Shown in pieces: positions 16,248-24,969 of a DNA stretch of 64,000 nt. Both the position numbers and the translations under genes were made by a program. Position 1 is the stretch's first letter. The number at the start of each line of letters is the position of its first letter. Source of the stretch: Asanoa hainanensis (GTDB taxonomy: Bacteria > Actinomycetota > Actinomycetes > Mycobacteriales > Micromonosporaceae); assembly GCF_900188485.1 (NCBI RefSeq), contig NZ_FZPH01000002.1:434001-498000 (forward strand), written 5' to 3'. The notes beneath the pieces are model-generated. The model worked only from the letters and a program-made list of their open reading frames with translations, was not told the DNA's origin and did not search any database.

Positions 16248-16318
16248 GAGCCGAGGGGACTCGAACCCCTGACCCCCACACTGCCAGTGTGGTGCGCTAC
16301 CAGCTGCGCCACGGCCCC
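16246..16318 (-). tRNA. tRNA-Ala (anticodon GGC)
   Basis: A 73-nt cloverleaf on the minus strand: 7-bp acceptor stem GGGGCCG/CGGCTCC, D stem GCGC/GCGC, anticodon stem CCACA/TGTGG with loop CTGGCAG, T stem AGGGG/CCCCT with TTCGAGT. The G3:U70 wobble pair, the alanine identity determinant, is present. The anticodon GGC (complement of 16283-16285) reads GCC, the commonest Ala codon in such genomes. The 3' CCA is not encoded. Confidence 0.96.
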
Positions 16319-16394
16319 AATTCGCACCCGGTGTCCCGGGCACTCGCGCAATATTACACATGCCCCACCCGTGGGTCATCTCGCAGGGGGTGGG

Positions 16395-16949
16395 TCAGTT
16401 GAGGGCCACGTCCGCCGGGAAGTGGGCCACCGCCGACAGGATGCCGCCCTGGCGGCGTAGGACCATCGGCCACAGGTCGTCCGGGCGGTCGACGAAGGCG
16501 TCACCCGGGAGGGCGTCGAACACGAACCACGAGCCGCTCTGGATCTCTTCCTCCAGCTGGCCCGGTGACCAGCCTGAGTACCCCGCGAAAACCCGTATGC
16601 AGGTCAGCTTCTCCCGCATCGCGTCCGGGTCGATGGAGAGGTCCAGCGTGCCGATGGAGCCCGACACCGGGTGGAAGCCGCGCATCCGCGGGCGCTGCGC
16701 GCGCATGCGGGCCAGGCAGATCGCCGACTCGGGTTGGACCGGGCCGCCTTCGAAGAGCACCGCCGGGTCGCGGGCCAGGGTGCCCCAGGCGCCGAGGACC
16801 TCGGAGACCGGCACCTCCGTCGCCCGGTTGAGCACGACACCCAGCGCCCCGCCGGGCTCGTGGGCGACCAGGAGGACGACCGTACGGTCGAAGTTCGGGT
16901 CTTTGAGCGCCGGCGTGGCGACCAGGAGTCGTCCGGTCATCGACTCCAT
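16395..16949 (-). CDS. YqgE/AlgH family protein
   Basis: A 184-residue UPF0301 protein. Landmarks are MTGRLLVATPALKDPNFDRT, VVLLVAHEPGGALGVVLNR, VLFEGGPVQPESAICL and VFAGYSGWSPGQLEEEIQSG, with the end FVDRPDDLWPMVLRRQGG. The family is widely conserved; its biochemical role is unknown. Start chosen at MESMTGRLL; ATG three codons later is equally possible. Confidence 0.93.
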   Translation of the reverse strand: MESMTGRLLVATPALKDPNFDRTVVLLVAHEPGGALGVVLNRATEVPVSEVLGAWGTLARDPAVLFEGGPVQPESAICLARMRAQRPRMRGFHPVSGSIGTLDLSIDPDAMREKLTCIRVFAGYSGWSPGQLEEEIQSGSWFVFDALPGDAFVDRPDDLWPMVLRRQGGILSAVAHFPADVALN

Positions 16950-17156
16950 CGATCGGCCCCCGATCGCCTGGCCTTCGCCTTGCACGCGCCTACCCTCCGA
17001 ACCCACCGGAGGGCGGCCGCGACCCGTCGCCGCCGCACGTGGACAGGACATCAGGGGCGACCATCCACGCGCAACACATCCGGGGAGTCGTTGCCATGCA
17101 TCGCACCCTAGCCTGACCTACGGCCATGGTTAAGGCTGACAGCCTCGGCGAGAGGG

Positions 17157-17966
17157 ATGAAAGTGACAGCACGTGCGGAGCTTGCGGTAATCGGCGGTTC
17201 GGGTCTCTACGCCCTTCTCGACGACGCCACGGAACACGAGATGGACACCCCGTACGGGCCTCCGTCCGACCCGATCACCGTGGCCACTGTCGGGGACCGG
17301 ACCGTGGCGTTCCTGCCCAGGCACGGTCGTGACCACCGTTTTCCGCCGCACAAGATCCCGTACCGCGCGAACCTGTGGGCTTTGCGCGCGCTCGGTGTGC
17401 GGCAGATCCTCGCGCCGTGCGCGGTCGGCGGCCTGCGCCCGGAGCTCGGCCCGGGCAGCTTCGTGATCCCCGACCAACTGGTCGACCGCACGACGAGCCG
17501 GGTGCAGACCTACTACGACGAGGGCGCAGTGCACGTGAACTTCGCCGACCCCTACTGCCCGGTCGGCCGCGCGACCCTGCACAACGCGACAAAAACCAAC
17601 CAGATCACCCCCACAGACGGCGGCGCCATGGTCGTCATCGAAGGCCCGCGGTTCTCGACCCGCGCCGAATCCCGTTGGTTCACCTCGATCGGCGGCGCCG
17701 TCGTCAACATGACCGGCTACCCGGAGGCCGTGCTGGCCCGCGAGCTCGCCCTCTGCTACACGACCATCGCTCTGGTCACCGACCTGGACGCCGGCGTCGA
17801 GGGTGACCACGGTGTCACCCAGGAGGAGGTCTTCCGCGTCTTCGGCGAGAACACCGAGAAGCTCCGCGGCGTACTCATGGACGCGCTCAAGACGATCCCC
17901 CTCGACCGCGACTGCCCGTGCGGCCACGCCCTCGACGGCCTGAAACTCCCGATCGAGCTGCCCTAA
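17157..17966 (+). CDS. mtnP: S-methyl-5'-thioadenosine phosphorylase (purine nucleoside phosphorylase family)
   Basis: A 269-residue PNP/MTAP family 2 enzyme that would split methylthioadenosine to adenine and methylthioribose-1-phosphate for methionine salvage. Phosphate-binding IGGSGLY lies near the N-terminus. FLPRHGRDHRFPPHKIPYRA and APCAVGGLRPELGPGSFV are diagnostic. VIEGPRFSTRAES and the purine-site VVNMTGYPEAVLARELALCY follow. MTAP is favoured over inosine/guanosine phosphorylases by MTGYPE, but substrate range should be considered open. A GTG two codons downstream has better spacing from the GAGAGGG ribosome-binding site. Confidence 0.9.
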   Translation: MKVTARAELAVIGGSGLYALLDDATEHEMDTPYGPPSDPITVATVGDRTVAFLPRHGRDHRFPPHKIPYRANLWALRALGVRQILAPCAVGGLRPELGPGSFVIPDQLVDRTTSRVQTYYDEGAVHVNFADPYCPVGRATLHNATKTNQITPTDGGAMVVIEGPRFSTRAESRWFTSIGGAVVNMTGYPEAVLARELALCYTTIALVTDLDAGVEGDHGVTQEEVFRVFGENTEKLRGVLMDALKTIPLDRDCPCGHALDGLKLPIELP

Positions 17967-17974
17967 GCCAACAC

Positions 17975-18919
17975 CTAGGAGCCCACCGGCAACAGCGTCC
18001 CGTTCAAACCGTCTAGCACAGGCCGGTCGCCCAACGGCTCGCGGAGGGAAACGGTCACCGGCGAGATGATCAGCTGGTCCGTGCAGGTCCCGTCGTCGCG
18101 GGTGACGCCACCGGTGACGACGACCACGTGCGACCGCTCGGCGACGATCGGGGTGATGTCGTGGTCGCACGCGCCGACCCCGAGCGAATAGTGCAGGTTC
18201 AGACCGTCGGCGCCGGTGACGCTCTGGGCCGCGACCATCCCCGACGGCACCGCGCGGTCGGTCGGCGTCGCCGCGGGCGAAGGCAGCGGAGCGGGGTCCG
18301 CGACCGCGGCGCGCAGGACTCCGCGCCCGTCGCCGATGTCGAACCGCCACGCCGGCACGGTCGCGACGCCACGGCTGGTGCGCAGCTCCATGGTGCGCAA
18401 CGACACCCCGGACACGGTCAGTCCGACGCAGTCACCACCGACGGGCGCCGACACCGAGCCGTCCGGGCCGGAGGGAACCACGACCGGGGAAGGCGTGACA
18501 CCGCACGGAGGCGGATCACCCAAATCCATCTTCTGGTACGCCGCCGCGGCGCTGAGCAACGGCGCCTTCAACGAGCCGTCGCGGAACACCACCGTCCCCG
18601 GCGCGGGCGGGTCGGTGGGCAGCGTGACGGTCGTCGTCCACCAGCCGGCCGCGAGGGCCTGCTTCTCCGCGCCGATCAGCGAGCCGTCCACGGAAACCGG
18701 CTCCTGCAACGGCACGTAGCCCTGCTTCCACGCGGTGTCCGTCGGCGACCAGGCGTCGGCCACGTCCTCGGCCCACCGCTCGATCGCCTCGTCACGGTCG
18801 GAGACCGCTGGCCCGCCGCCGTCGCCGACACCACCCGGCGAGGCGCACGCCGACAGCGCCACGACAAGCACAGCACCGGCAACGGCGGCAAGATGACGAC
18901 CCGCGCGTACGAGACCCAT
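17975..18919 (-). CDS. Lipoprotein of unknown function
   Basis: A 314-residue secreted lipoprotein: signal MGLVRAGRHLAAVAGAVLVV followed by the lipobox LSAC. The body is rich in beta-type sequence, with four further cysteines (PPPCGVTP, GGDCVGL, VGACDHDI, GTCTDQL) that could pair outside the cell. No enzyme motif is seen. It converges on mtnP eight bases away. Function not recognised. Confidence 0.78.
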   Translation of the reverse strand: MGLVRAGRHLAAVAGAVLVVALSACASPGGVGDGGGPAVSDRDEAIERWAEDVADAWSPTDTAWKQGYVPLQEPVSVDGSLIGAEKQALAAGWWTTTVTLPTDPPAPGTVVFRDGSLKAPLLSAAAAYQKMDLGDPPPCGVTPSPVVVPSGPDGSVSAPVGGDCVGLTVSGVSLRTMELRTSRGVATVPAWRFDIGDGRGVLRAAVADPAPLPSPAATPTDRAVPSGMVAAQSVTGADGLNLHYSLGVGACDHDITPIVAERSHVVVVTGGVTRDDGTCTDQLIISPVTVSLREPLGDRPVLDGLNGTLLPVGS

Positions 18920-18972
18920 GTGGGTGTGACGGCAGCAGCGCCCGCCCGGTTCCGCGAGATCACCCGATCGGG

Positions 18973-19431
18973 TCAGGTTTCTCCCCCGATGTCGGTCTCG
19001 TACGCGTCGTAGACCAGGTCGGCACCCCGCTGCCGGTGCCGGGACAGCGCCCGCAGCACCTCGCCGCCGCCGCGACGCAACTCGTCCACCCTCGACCCGG
19101 GCACGTCGGTCCGGCGCTGCAACGCCGACATCGACACCGCGATCGCGGCGTGCTCGCGGGTGAGCACCTGGACCCGGCGGTGCAGCCGCGGAGCGTGCTC
19201 CAGCAGTTCGGCGTAGAGCCCGTCCTCGCCCTCGGTCACCACGATGTGTTCGGCGAACGCACCCCGCAGCGTCCGCAACCGGATCCCGAACCGCTCCCGC
19301 CAACCCGGCTCGGCACTCGGCGACGCGATCGCATGCTCGAACAGATGGATCTCGTGCAGCAACGCCGCCCGGTGCCGCCGTGCGATCTGCAACGACACCG
19401 CGTCAGTCGAGCTCGGTTGTGTGCCGCCCAC
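18973..19431 (-). CDS. Helical protein, possibly hemerythrin-like
   Basis: A 152-residue alpha-helical protein starting at GTG, six bases after AGGAGG. Histidines and acids are spaced along helices (IARRHRAALLHEIHLFEHAI, RGAFAEHIVVTEGEDGLYAE, VQVLTREHAAIAVSM) as in HHE/hemerythrin bundles that bind di-iron. The match is suggestive, not complete, so iron or oxygen binding is an inference. It ends 53 bases before the lipoprotein gene on the same strand, so both may share a transcript. Confidence 0.68.
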   Translation of the reverse strand: MGGTQPSSTDAVSLQIARRHRAALLHEIHLFEHAIASPSAEPGWRERFGIRLRTLRGAFAEHIVVTEGEDGLYAELLEHAPRLHRRVQVLTREHAAIAVSMSALQRRTDVPGSRVDELRRGGGEVLRALSRHRQRGADLVYDAYETDIGGET

Positions 19432-19575
19432 CGCACACCTCCTGGTCTGAAGCGACCTCTGCACCGATAGTGACGGCGGTCACACCGCGCTGTAAAGGGG
19501 ATCGGCGGAACCCGTTCGTACCCCTGCGATCTTGTGGTCCCACCCGCACCGCCGGACCCGCTAGCGTGGCTGACC

Positions 19576-20586
19576 ATGACCCGGTACGGCGCCATGTACG
19601 GACCCGACATCACCTTCCTCGGCGTACCCCCGTGTGACCTGGATGTTCCGGATGGCTGGGCGGACGCGGACGTGGTCATCCTCGGCGCGCCGTTCGACGG
19701 CGGCACCTCGCACCGGCCCGGCACGCGCTTCGGTCCGTCGGCCATGCGGCAGGCCTGCTATCTGCCGCACGACGGGTCGCGGCCGGCGCTCGCCCTGCGC
19801 ACGGACGGGCTCAAGGACCTCACGGTGTACGACGCCGGTGACGTCGAGTGCTTCTCCGGCGACATCGAGCGCAGCGTCCGGGTGATCGAGGCGGCGGTGG
19901 CGACGATCGCGGGCGCCGGGGCGATTCCGGTCGTGCTCGGCGGCGACCACACGATCGCGCTGCCCGACGTCACCGGTGTCGCGCGCGCCAAGGGCTTCGG
20001 CCGCGTCTCGGTCGTGCACTTCGACGCCCACGCCGACACGGGTTACAGCGAGTTCGGTTCGCTGCTCGGCCATGGCCAGCCGATGCGCCGGCTGATCGAG
20101 TCGGGTGCGGCCCGCGGCGACCGCTTCCTGCAGATCGGCCTCCGCGGCTACTGGCCCGGTCCGGAGACGCTCGACTGGATGGCCGAGCAGGGCATGCGCG
20201 CGTACGAGATGACCGAGATCGTGGCCCGCGGCCTGGACACCTGCCTGTCCGAGGCGTTCGAGATCGCGGTCGACGACTGCGACGGCGTGTTCCTCTCCGT
20301 CGACGTCGACGTGGTCGACCCGGGCATGGCGCCCGGCACCGGCACACCCGAACCGGGCGGCCTCACCTCGCGCGAGCTGCTCGACGCGGTCCGCCGGGTC
20401 TGCTTCGAACTGCCGGTCGTCGGCGTCGACGTGGTCGAGGTGTCGCCGCCGTACGACCACGCGGAGGTGACCGCGTTCCTGGCCAACCGGGTCGTCCTGG
20501 AGGCGCTGTCGGCGATCGCGTTCCGCCGCGGCGGAGGCACCTGGGACCCGACCCGGCCGCTGCTCGACGGTCGGCGCCAGCGATGA
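19576..20586 (+). CDS. Agmatinase/ureohydrolase family enzyme
   Basis: A 336-residue arginase-agmatinase superfamily hydrolase with the binuclear Mn site complete: VVLGGDHTIALPDV, VVHFDAHADTGYS (DxHxD) and FLSVDVDVVDPGMAPGTGTP (DxD). GAPFDGGTSHRPGTRFGPSA is the N-terminal substrate-loop motif. Agmatinase (agmatine to putrescine and urea) is the commonest function for this form, but guanidinobutyrase and guanidinopropionase share the motifs. ATG at MTRYGAMYGPDITF is preferred over upstream GTG codons. No other polyamine gene is nearby. Confidence 0.9.
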   Translation: MTRYGAMYGPDITFLGVPPCDLDVPDGWADADVVILGAPFDGGTSHRPGTRFGPSAMRQACYLPHDGSRPALALRTDGLKDLTVYDAGDVECFSGDIERSVRVIEAAVATIAGAGAIPVVLGGDHTIALPDVTGVARAKGFGRVSVVHFDAHADTGYSEFGSLLGHGQPMRRLIESGAARGDRFLQIGLRGYWPGPETLDWMAEQGMRAYEMTEIVARGLDTCLSEAFEIAVDDCDGVFLSVDVDVVDPGMAPGTGTPEPGGLTSRELLDAVRRVCFELPVVGVDVVEVSPPYDHAEVTAFLANRVVLEALSAIAFRRGGGTWDPTRPLLDGRRQR

Positions 20587-20637
20587 AATTGGTCACCGCC
20601 GATTGTCCTCGCCGGCCGGTCGCGGTCTGATCGACGC

Positions 20638-21666
20638 ATGGTCGAGGTCACCGGCACCGCGCAACGCGCCGCCTGGCAGCAGAAGACGTTGCCGCCGGTG
20701 GAGCTCGTCCGGCCCGGCCTCTGGTCGATCCCGGTGCCGATGACCGGCAGCCCGTTGCGCTACGTCCTGGTGTACGCGCTGGCCCGGCCCGACGGCGTGG
20801 CCCTGGTCGACGCGGGCTGGCCGACCGACGACGCCTGGACGGCGCTGGTCGACGGCCTGGCGTCGTGTGGCTACGCGCTCACCGACGTGCGTGCGGTGCT
20901 GGTCACCCACTGGCATGCCGACCACCACGGTCTGGCCGGTTCGGTGCGCGAGGCGTCGGGCGCGTGGATCGGCATGCACGCCCTGGACGCCGCGGCGATC
21001 AAGGGCCGCAGTGACCCGCGGGACTGGGTCGCCAACATCTCTGCCTGGGTACGCAACCGCGGCGGCAGCGACGCGGACATCGCCGAGACGGTCGGCTCGG
21101 TCGAGGACGCCCGCCGGTTCCGCTCGCTGGCCGAGCCCGACCGCCTGATCGAGGACGGCGAGCGGCCGCTGGACGGCATCCGCGCGGTGTGGACGCCGGG
21201 CCACACCGCCGGCCATCTCTGCTTCTTCGACGAGGGCCGGCGGCTGCTGCTCTCCGGCGACCACGTGTTGCCGAGGATCAGCCCGAACATCACCCTCCAC
21301 CCAGGACAGACCGCCGACCCGCTGGGCGACTTCCTCGAATCCCTCACCCGCACGGGTGAACTCGAGGCCGACGAGGTGCTGCCCGCACATGAGTACCGGT
21401 TCGCCGGCCTGCGCGACCGCGTAGCCGCGCTGCACACCCACCACGCGGACCGGCTGGCCGAGGTGACCCGGCTGGTCGCCGCCTCACCTGGTGCCACCAC
21501 GTGGGAACTCGCCTCGCGGCTCACCTGGTCGCGTCCGTGGCCGCAGGTGCAAGGAATGATCCGGCGTTCGGCAGTGGGTGAGACGTATGCCCATCTGGCG
21601 CACCTGGCGCGCGGCGGTGTGGTGCGGCGGGCGGACGGCGACATCGACCACTGGCGGCTAGCCTGA
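20638..21666 (+). CDS. MBL-fold metallo-hydrolase
   Basis: A 342-residue metallo-beta-lactamase-fold hydrolase. The signature VTHWHADHHGLAG (HxHxDH) supplies the dinuclear metal site; VWTPGHTAGHLCFF and LLLSGDHVLPRI give the remaining His and Asp ligands, and EVLPAHEYRFAGL the last His. The C-terminal 70 residues form a winged-helix-like tail (TTWELASRLTWSRPWPQVQG), as in glyoxalase II-like or LACTB2-like enzymes. Substrate unknown. The next gene starts five bases after its stop. Confidence 0.9.
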   Translation: MVEVTGTAQRAAWQQKTLPPVELVRPGLWSIPVPMTGSPLRYVLVYALARPDGVALVDAGWPTDDAWTALVDGLASCGYALTDVRAVLVTHWHADHHGLAGSVREASGAWIGMHALDAAAIKGRSDPRDWVANISAWVRNRGGSDADIAETVGSVEDARRFRSLAEPDRLIEDGERPLDGIRAVWTPGHTAGHLCFFDEGRRLLLSGDHVLPRISPNITLHPGQTADPLGDFLESLTRTGELEADEVLPAHEYRFAGLRDRVAALHTHHADRLAEVTRLVAASPGATTWELASRLTWSRPWPQVQGMIRRSAVGETYAHLAHLARGGVVRRADGDIDHWRLA

Positions 21667-21671
21667 CCTCC

Positions 21672-22085
21672 ATGAACTGGACCCTGGAAGTCGTCATCGT
21701 TCCGGTTTCCGATGTGGACCGGGCCAAGGAGTTCTACGCTTCGAAGCTCGGGTTCGCGGTCGACCACGACACCGCCGGGCCGGGCTTCCGGATCGTCCAG
21801 CTGACCCCGCCGGGCTCCGGCTGCTCGGTGGTCATCGGCTACGGCGCGGTCCCCGACATGCCGGCGGGGTCGCTCAAGGGCCTGCAACTGGTGGTCAACG
21901 ACCTGGACGCGGCCCGGGCCCAGTTGGTCGAGCGCGGCGTCGAGGTCTCGGAAATCGTCGTCTACGGAGCCAGCGGTCCGCGTGCGCGCGAGGAGGGCGA
22001 CGACCTCAACAACGTGGGCTTCGTCAACTTCACCGACCCGGACGGCAACGCGTGGGCGGTGCAGCAGATCACGAACCGTCCCTGA
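21672..22085 (+). CDS. VOC family (glyoxalase/bleomycin-resistance fold) protein
   Basis: A 137-residue two-repeat VOC protein: VVIVPVSDVDRAKEFYASKL opens repeat one, LKGLQLVVNDLDAARAQLVE repeat two, and FVNFTDPDGNAWAVQQI is the usual C-terminal strand with a potential metal-ligand region. It lies five bases after the MBL hydrolase stop and is probably co-transcribed. Its end overlaps the convergent DUF2071 gene by 17 bases. Reaction unknown. Confidence 0.9.
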   Translation: MNWTLEVVIVPVSDVDRAKEFYASKLGFAVDHDTAGPGFRIVQLTPPGSGCSVVIGYGAVPDMPAGSLKGLQLVVNDLDAARAQLVERGVEVSEIVVYGASGPRAREEGDDLNNVGFVNFTDPDGNAWAVQQITNRP

Positions 22086-22785
22086 CCGCGCGCCAGCCAC
22101 TGACCCGCACCAGCACGCCCGCTGAGGTGTGCACGAGCGGTCCACCGGTCGGCGTGGCCAACCCGCCGGCTTCCAGCAGGTTCTGGTCGAGGTCGAGCAG
22201 TTCGCCCTGTCGCAGCGGCCAGGGACCGTGCTCGGCGTCGGCGGCCACCATCCGCCCCGACCGCACGCTGTAGAGCCGATGCCGCGCGGTGAGGAACTCC
22301 TCGAGCGGCGCCGGCTCGGGAATCGGCTGACCGACCCGCACGGTGGCGTCACAGCGCCGACCGGGTTGGAGATGCCGCCGACAGCGGTAGCGGTGCTCGG
22401 GCCCGTCGACCCGCACGGACATGGCGGACCACACGTAGGGCAGCGAGTAGGTGAGGTGCGCGACCACAACGGGCGCGAGCCGCGCGGCGTCGAGGGACAA
22501 GAACCAGATCCCAGGCCGCCCATCGGGCCCGATGACGTACGTGCGGACGTTGGTCTCGGGAAACCGGGAGAGCCAGGGAAGCGCGGGCACGTAGGGCGCC
22601 CGAACACCGGCCATCACGAACGGCACGAGCCCAACCCAAGCGTCCCCGTCGTACGTGTCGACAGTCAGCCCGTCGGGCAACACGGCTTGCACGTCCGCCG
22701 CCGGATAACGCCAGTGCAAAAACGTCAGATCACGCCAGGCCTGAAACATGACCGGACGCTCAACCACCACCGGCGACGGGTTCAC
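22069..22785 (-). CDS. YqjF/DUF2071 family protein
   Basis: About 238 residues of a DUF2071 (acetoacetate decarboxylase-like fold) protein: MFQAWRDLTFLHWRYPAADV, VGLVPFVMAGVRAPYVPALP, FPETNVRTYVIGPDGRPGIW and PWPLRQGELLDLDQNLLEAG. Biochemical function is not established for the family. The start is uncertain: the GTG used here follows a GGAG closely; an ATG 12 codons in is an alternative. A short copy of its C-terminal coding region recurs at 31.8 kb. Confidence 0.85.
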   Translation of the reverse strand: MNPSPVVVERPVMFQAWRDLTFLHWRYPAADVQAVLPDGLTVDTYDGDAWVGLVPFVMAGVRAPYVPALPWLSRFPETNVRTYVIGPDGRPGIWFLSLDAARLAPVVVAHLTYSLPYVWSAMSVRVDGPEHRYRCRRHLQPGRRCDATVRVGQPIPEPAPLEEFLTARHRLYSVRSGRMVAADAEHGPWPLRQGELLDLDQNLLEAGGLATPTGGPLVHTSAGVLVRVSGWRAVRDGS

Positions 22786-22957
22786 GGCTCCAACCGTACG
22801 GCGAACGGGCAATATCGAAAAGCCTTTCGGCGACCACGACTAGTCCCACATCCGTCCACATGGGTGAGTGGAACTGATCGGTCGTCCGCTCATTCGAGCG
22901 ACTTTCTGATTTAACGCGGGTGTAACTTTCCGACAGCCAAAGTCGAAAGGGTGACCG

Positions 22958-24352
22958 ATGACCGAGGAAACGTGGCAGGGAGCTCGGCTGATTCCTACGT
23001 CCGGCATCAATGGGCCCGAAGAACAGGAGCGCCGGGCGACCTCCGCGCTCTTGGCGGTCATGAGCGCCGTACGCGAGTTCGGGCGAGCGCTGACCGCACC
23101 CCTCGGTGCACCGGCCGGGCCTGTGCAGACCTTCATCGAAGTGCCGTTCGAGCACGGTGGGAAGAAGTATTTCCCGGATGGCCTGCTTCGGGTCTCTCGC
23201 GGTCAGCGCCAGTGGACGGCCCTGGTCGAGGTCAAGACCGGTAACAATGAGTTGCAGACGGAGCAGTTGGAGTCGTATCTCGACATCGCGCGAGAGGAAG
23301 GCTTCGACGCTCTGATCACGATCTCCAATCAGATGCCGCCGATGCCAGGGCAACACCCCACACCGGTCGACAAGCGCAAGCTGAAGAAGGTCGTGCTGCA
23401 CCACATTCCGTGGACCGAAATCCTCACTGCGGCGGTCATGCAGAAGGAGTACCGCGGCGTCGCCGACGCCGACCAGGCGTGGATTCTGGGTGAGCTGATC
23501 CGCTATCTCGAGCACCCACGTTCAGGCGCTATGGAGTTCACCGACATGGGTCCGGCGTGGGTGACCGTGCGGGAGGCAGTCGCGTCGGGCACGCTGCGGT
23601 CGACCGATCCGGTCGTTTCCGAGATCGCAAGCCGCTTCGACGCGCTGGTTCGTTACGCGAGTCTCCGGCTTGGTCGCCGCCTCGGCACCGAGGTGGTGCC
23701 AGCCCTGACCCGGCGCGAGTTGGCCGAGCCCGCATCGCGAACGCAGGTACTGACCGGTCAGCTGACGACGAGTGGCACGATGACCGCCGCGCTGCGCATC
23801 CCCGGGGCGGTCGGTCCGCTGCAGGTCGTCGCCGACCTGAGAGCTGCGAAGGTGATCTGCTCTGTCGACATCGACGCGCCCAAAGAAGGCCGGCCGACGA
23901 CGCGGGTCAACTGGGTGGTTCGCCAGTTGAAGAACGCACCAGACACCGTGACGGTCGAAGCGTTCGCGATGCACGCCCGCGGTCAGGGAACGGTTGATCC
24001 GTTGCGGCTGGTACGCGAGGACCCGGCCAGGCTCATCGTGGATCCCACCAAGGAACTTCGCGCGTTCCGCATCACGCAGGTGACATCGGCGGGAACCAAG
24101 CGGGGCGCCGGCCGCGGCTCCTTCATCGATTCCGTCCTCGCCGCGATCGACGACTTCTACGAACAGGTTTTGCAGTCGCTCAAGCCGTGGATGCCCGCGC
24201 CGCCGCGGCTGCGCTCCACGGACGAGCCCACGACGGCCGAGCCGGTGTCGTCGAGCTTGATCGCGTCGGCGATCTCGTCGCAGGACGGACCGGAATTAGC
24301 ACGAGTCCCACGGCCGGCTGCGGACGTCGACGAAGCCACTCGGGCGGGCTAA
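22958..24352 (+). CDS. Putative PD-(D/E)XK nuclease-like protein
   Basis: A 464-residue protein I cannot place in a named family. Residues 58-125 contain a full PD-(D/E)XK core: E61 (TFIEVPFEHGG), P73-D74 (KKYFPDGLLRVSRG), E91-V-K93 (WTALVEVKTGNNELQ) and Q103xxxY107 (EQLESYLDIA), the arrangement used by RecB/Cas4-like nucleases. The remaining 340 residues have no recognised motif; a low-complexity Pro/Thr/Ser region lies at the C-terminus. AAGGG eight bases before the ATG supports the start. It stands alone on its strand next to duplicated and decayed genes, a setting typical of defence or mobile genes. Nuclease activity is inferred from motif spacing only. Confidence 0.72.
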   Translation: MTEETWQGARLIPTSGINGPEEQERRATSALLAVMSAVREFGRALTAPLGAPAGPVQTFIEVPFEHGGKKYFPDGLLRVSRGQRQWTALVEVKTGNNELQTEQLESYLDIAREEGFDALITISNQMPPMPGQHPTPVDKRKLKKVVLHHIPWTEILTAAVMQKEYRGVADADQAWILGELIRYLEHPRSGAMEFTDMGPAWVTVREAVASGTLRSTDPVVSEIASRFDALVRYASLRLGRRLGTEVVPALTRRELAEPASRTQVLTGQLTTSGTMTAALRIPGAVGPLQVVADLRAAKVICSVDIDAPKEGRPTTRVNWVVRQLKNAPDTVTVEAFAMHARGQGTVDPLRLVREDPARLIVDPTKELRAFRITQVTSAGTKRGAGRGSFIDSVLAAIDDFYEQVLQSLKPWMPAPPRLRSTDEPTTAEPVSSSLIASAISSQDGPELARVPRPAADVDEATRAG

Positions 24353-24523
24353 GGTCGCGCACGGCACCTGGCGCTGCCCGCCGGGCAAGGCCTTCGGAAC
24401 CGGTTCGCGATTTCGAGGCCTCGTCGCGATCGACGTGGCGTTCTTCTGGAGGCGCATGCCAGTCGACGTCGGTGGCCACGTCCGCCGCTTCCCGGTGGCC
24501 GGCCGCCGTAGCCCGAGCCCGCG

Positions 24524-24940
24524 GCGCGGGCCTTCGTGTGTGCTTACCTTCTTGGTGTGGCACACCCCATCATGTTCGATGAGGCCGATCCGGTGCTCGG
24601 CCGGGTGCGGGCGCTCGCGCTGGCCTTTCCGGACGCGACCGAGAAGATCTCCCACGGTCGTCCCGCTTTCTTCACGACCAAGGTCTTCGCCTACTACGGG
24701 GGTTCGGTGAAGGTCGAGGGCGCGTACCAGCAGCATGATCGCTCGGTGCTCGTGCTGGTCGATCCCGACGAGCGCACGGCGCTGCTGGCGGACAGCCGTT
24801 GCTACGTGCCGGCCTACCTCGGCGCCTACGGGTGGATCGGCGTAGACGTTGCCGATGACAGCGACTGGGATGAGATCAACGAACTGCTCGACGCGAGCTA
24901 CCGGCGTACCGCCGGGCCCCGCAGGGTCGCCGTCCTCGAC
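24524..24940. repeat. Inverted duplication A, left copy (MmcQ/YjbR gene)
   Basis: About 415 bases that recur in inverted orientation at 31400-31816 with very few differences. The match begins some 30 bases before the gene start (shared GTGTGCTTACCTTCTTGGT) and stops abruptly 27 bases before the stop codon of the left copy. Confidence 0.9.
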
Positions 24941-24967
24941 CGTCTTCGCCAAACCCCGCCTGGCTGA
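24557..24967 (+). CDS. MmcQ/YjbR family protein, copy 1
   Basis: A 136-residue CyaY-fold/YjbR-type protein (HPIMFDEADPVLGRVRALAL, FPDATEKISHGRPAFFTT, GAYGWIGVDVADDSDWDEIN), often called DNA-binding but with little experimental support. The GTG start matches copy 2. It is 127/128 identical to the copy at 31.4 kb over the shared part; the last residues (RLRQTPPG) are unique. Directly followed by the 281-aa gene. Confidence 0.9.
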   Translation: MAHPIMFDEADPVLGRVRALALAFPDATEKISHGRPAFFTTKVFAYYGGSVKVEGAYQQHDRSVLVLVDPDERTALLADSRCYVPAYLGAYGWIGVDVADDSDWDEINELLDASYRRTAGPRRVAVLDRLRQTPPG

Positions 24968-24969
24968 CC

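Noticed and set aside
15926-16351. Coding regions read through tRNA-Ala
   Set aside because: They translate the tRNA and palindrome themselves; the cloverleaf with G3:U70 is decisive.
24353-24556. A small gene between the nuclease-like gene and MmcQ copy 1
   Set aside because: No frame with a ribosome-binding site or recognisable protein; the 200 bases look non-coding apart from the start of the duplicated segment.
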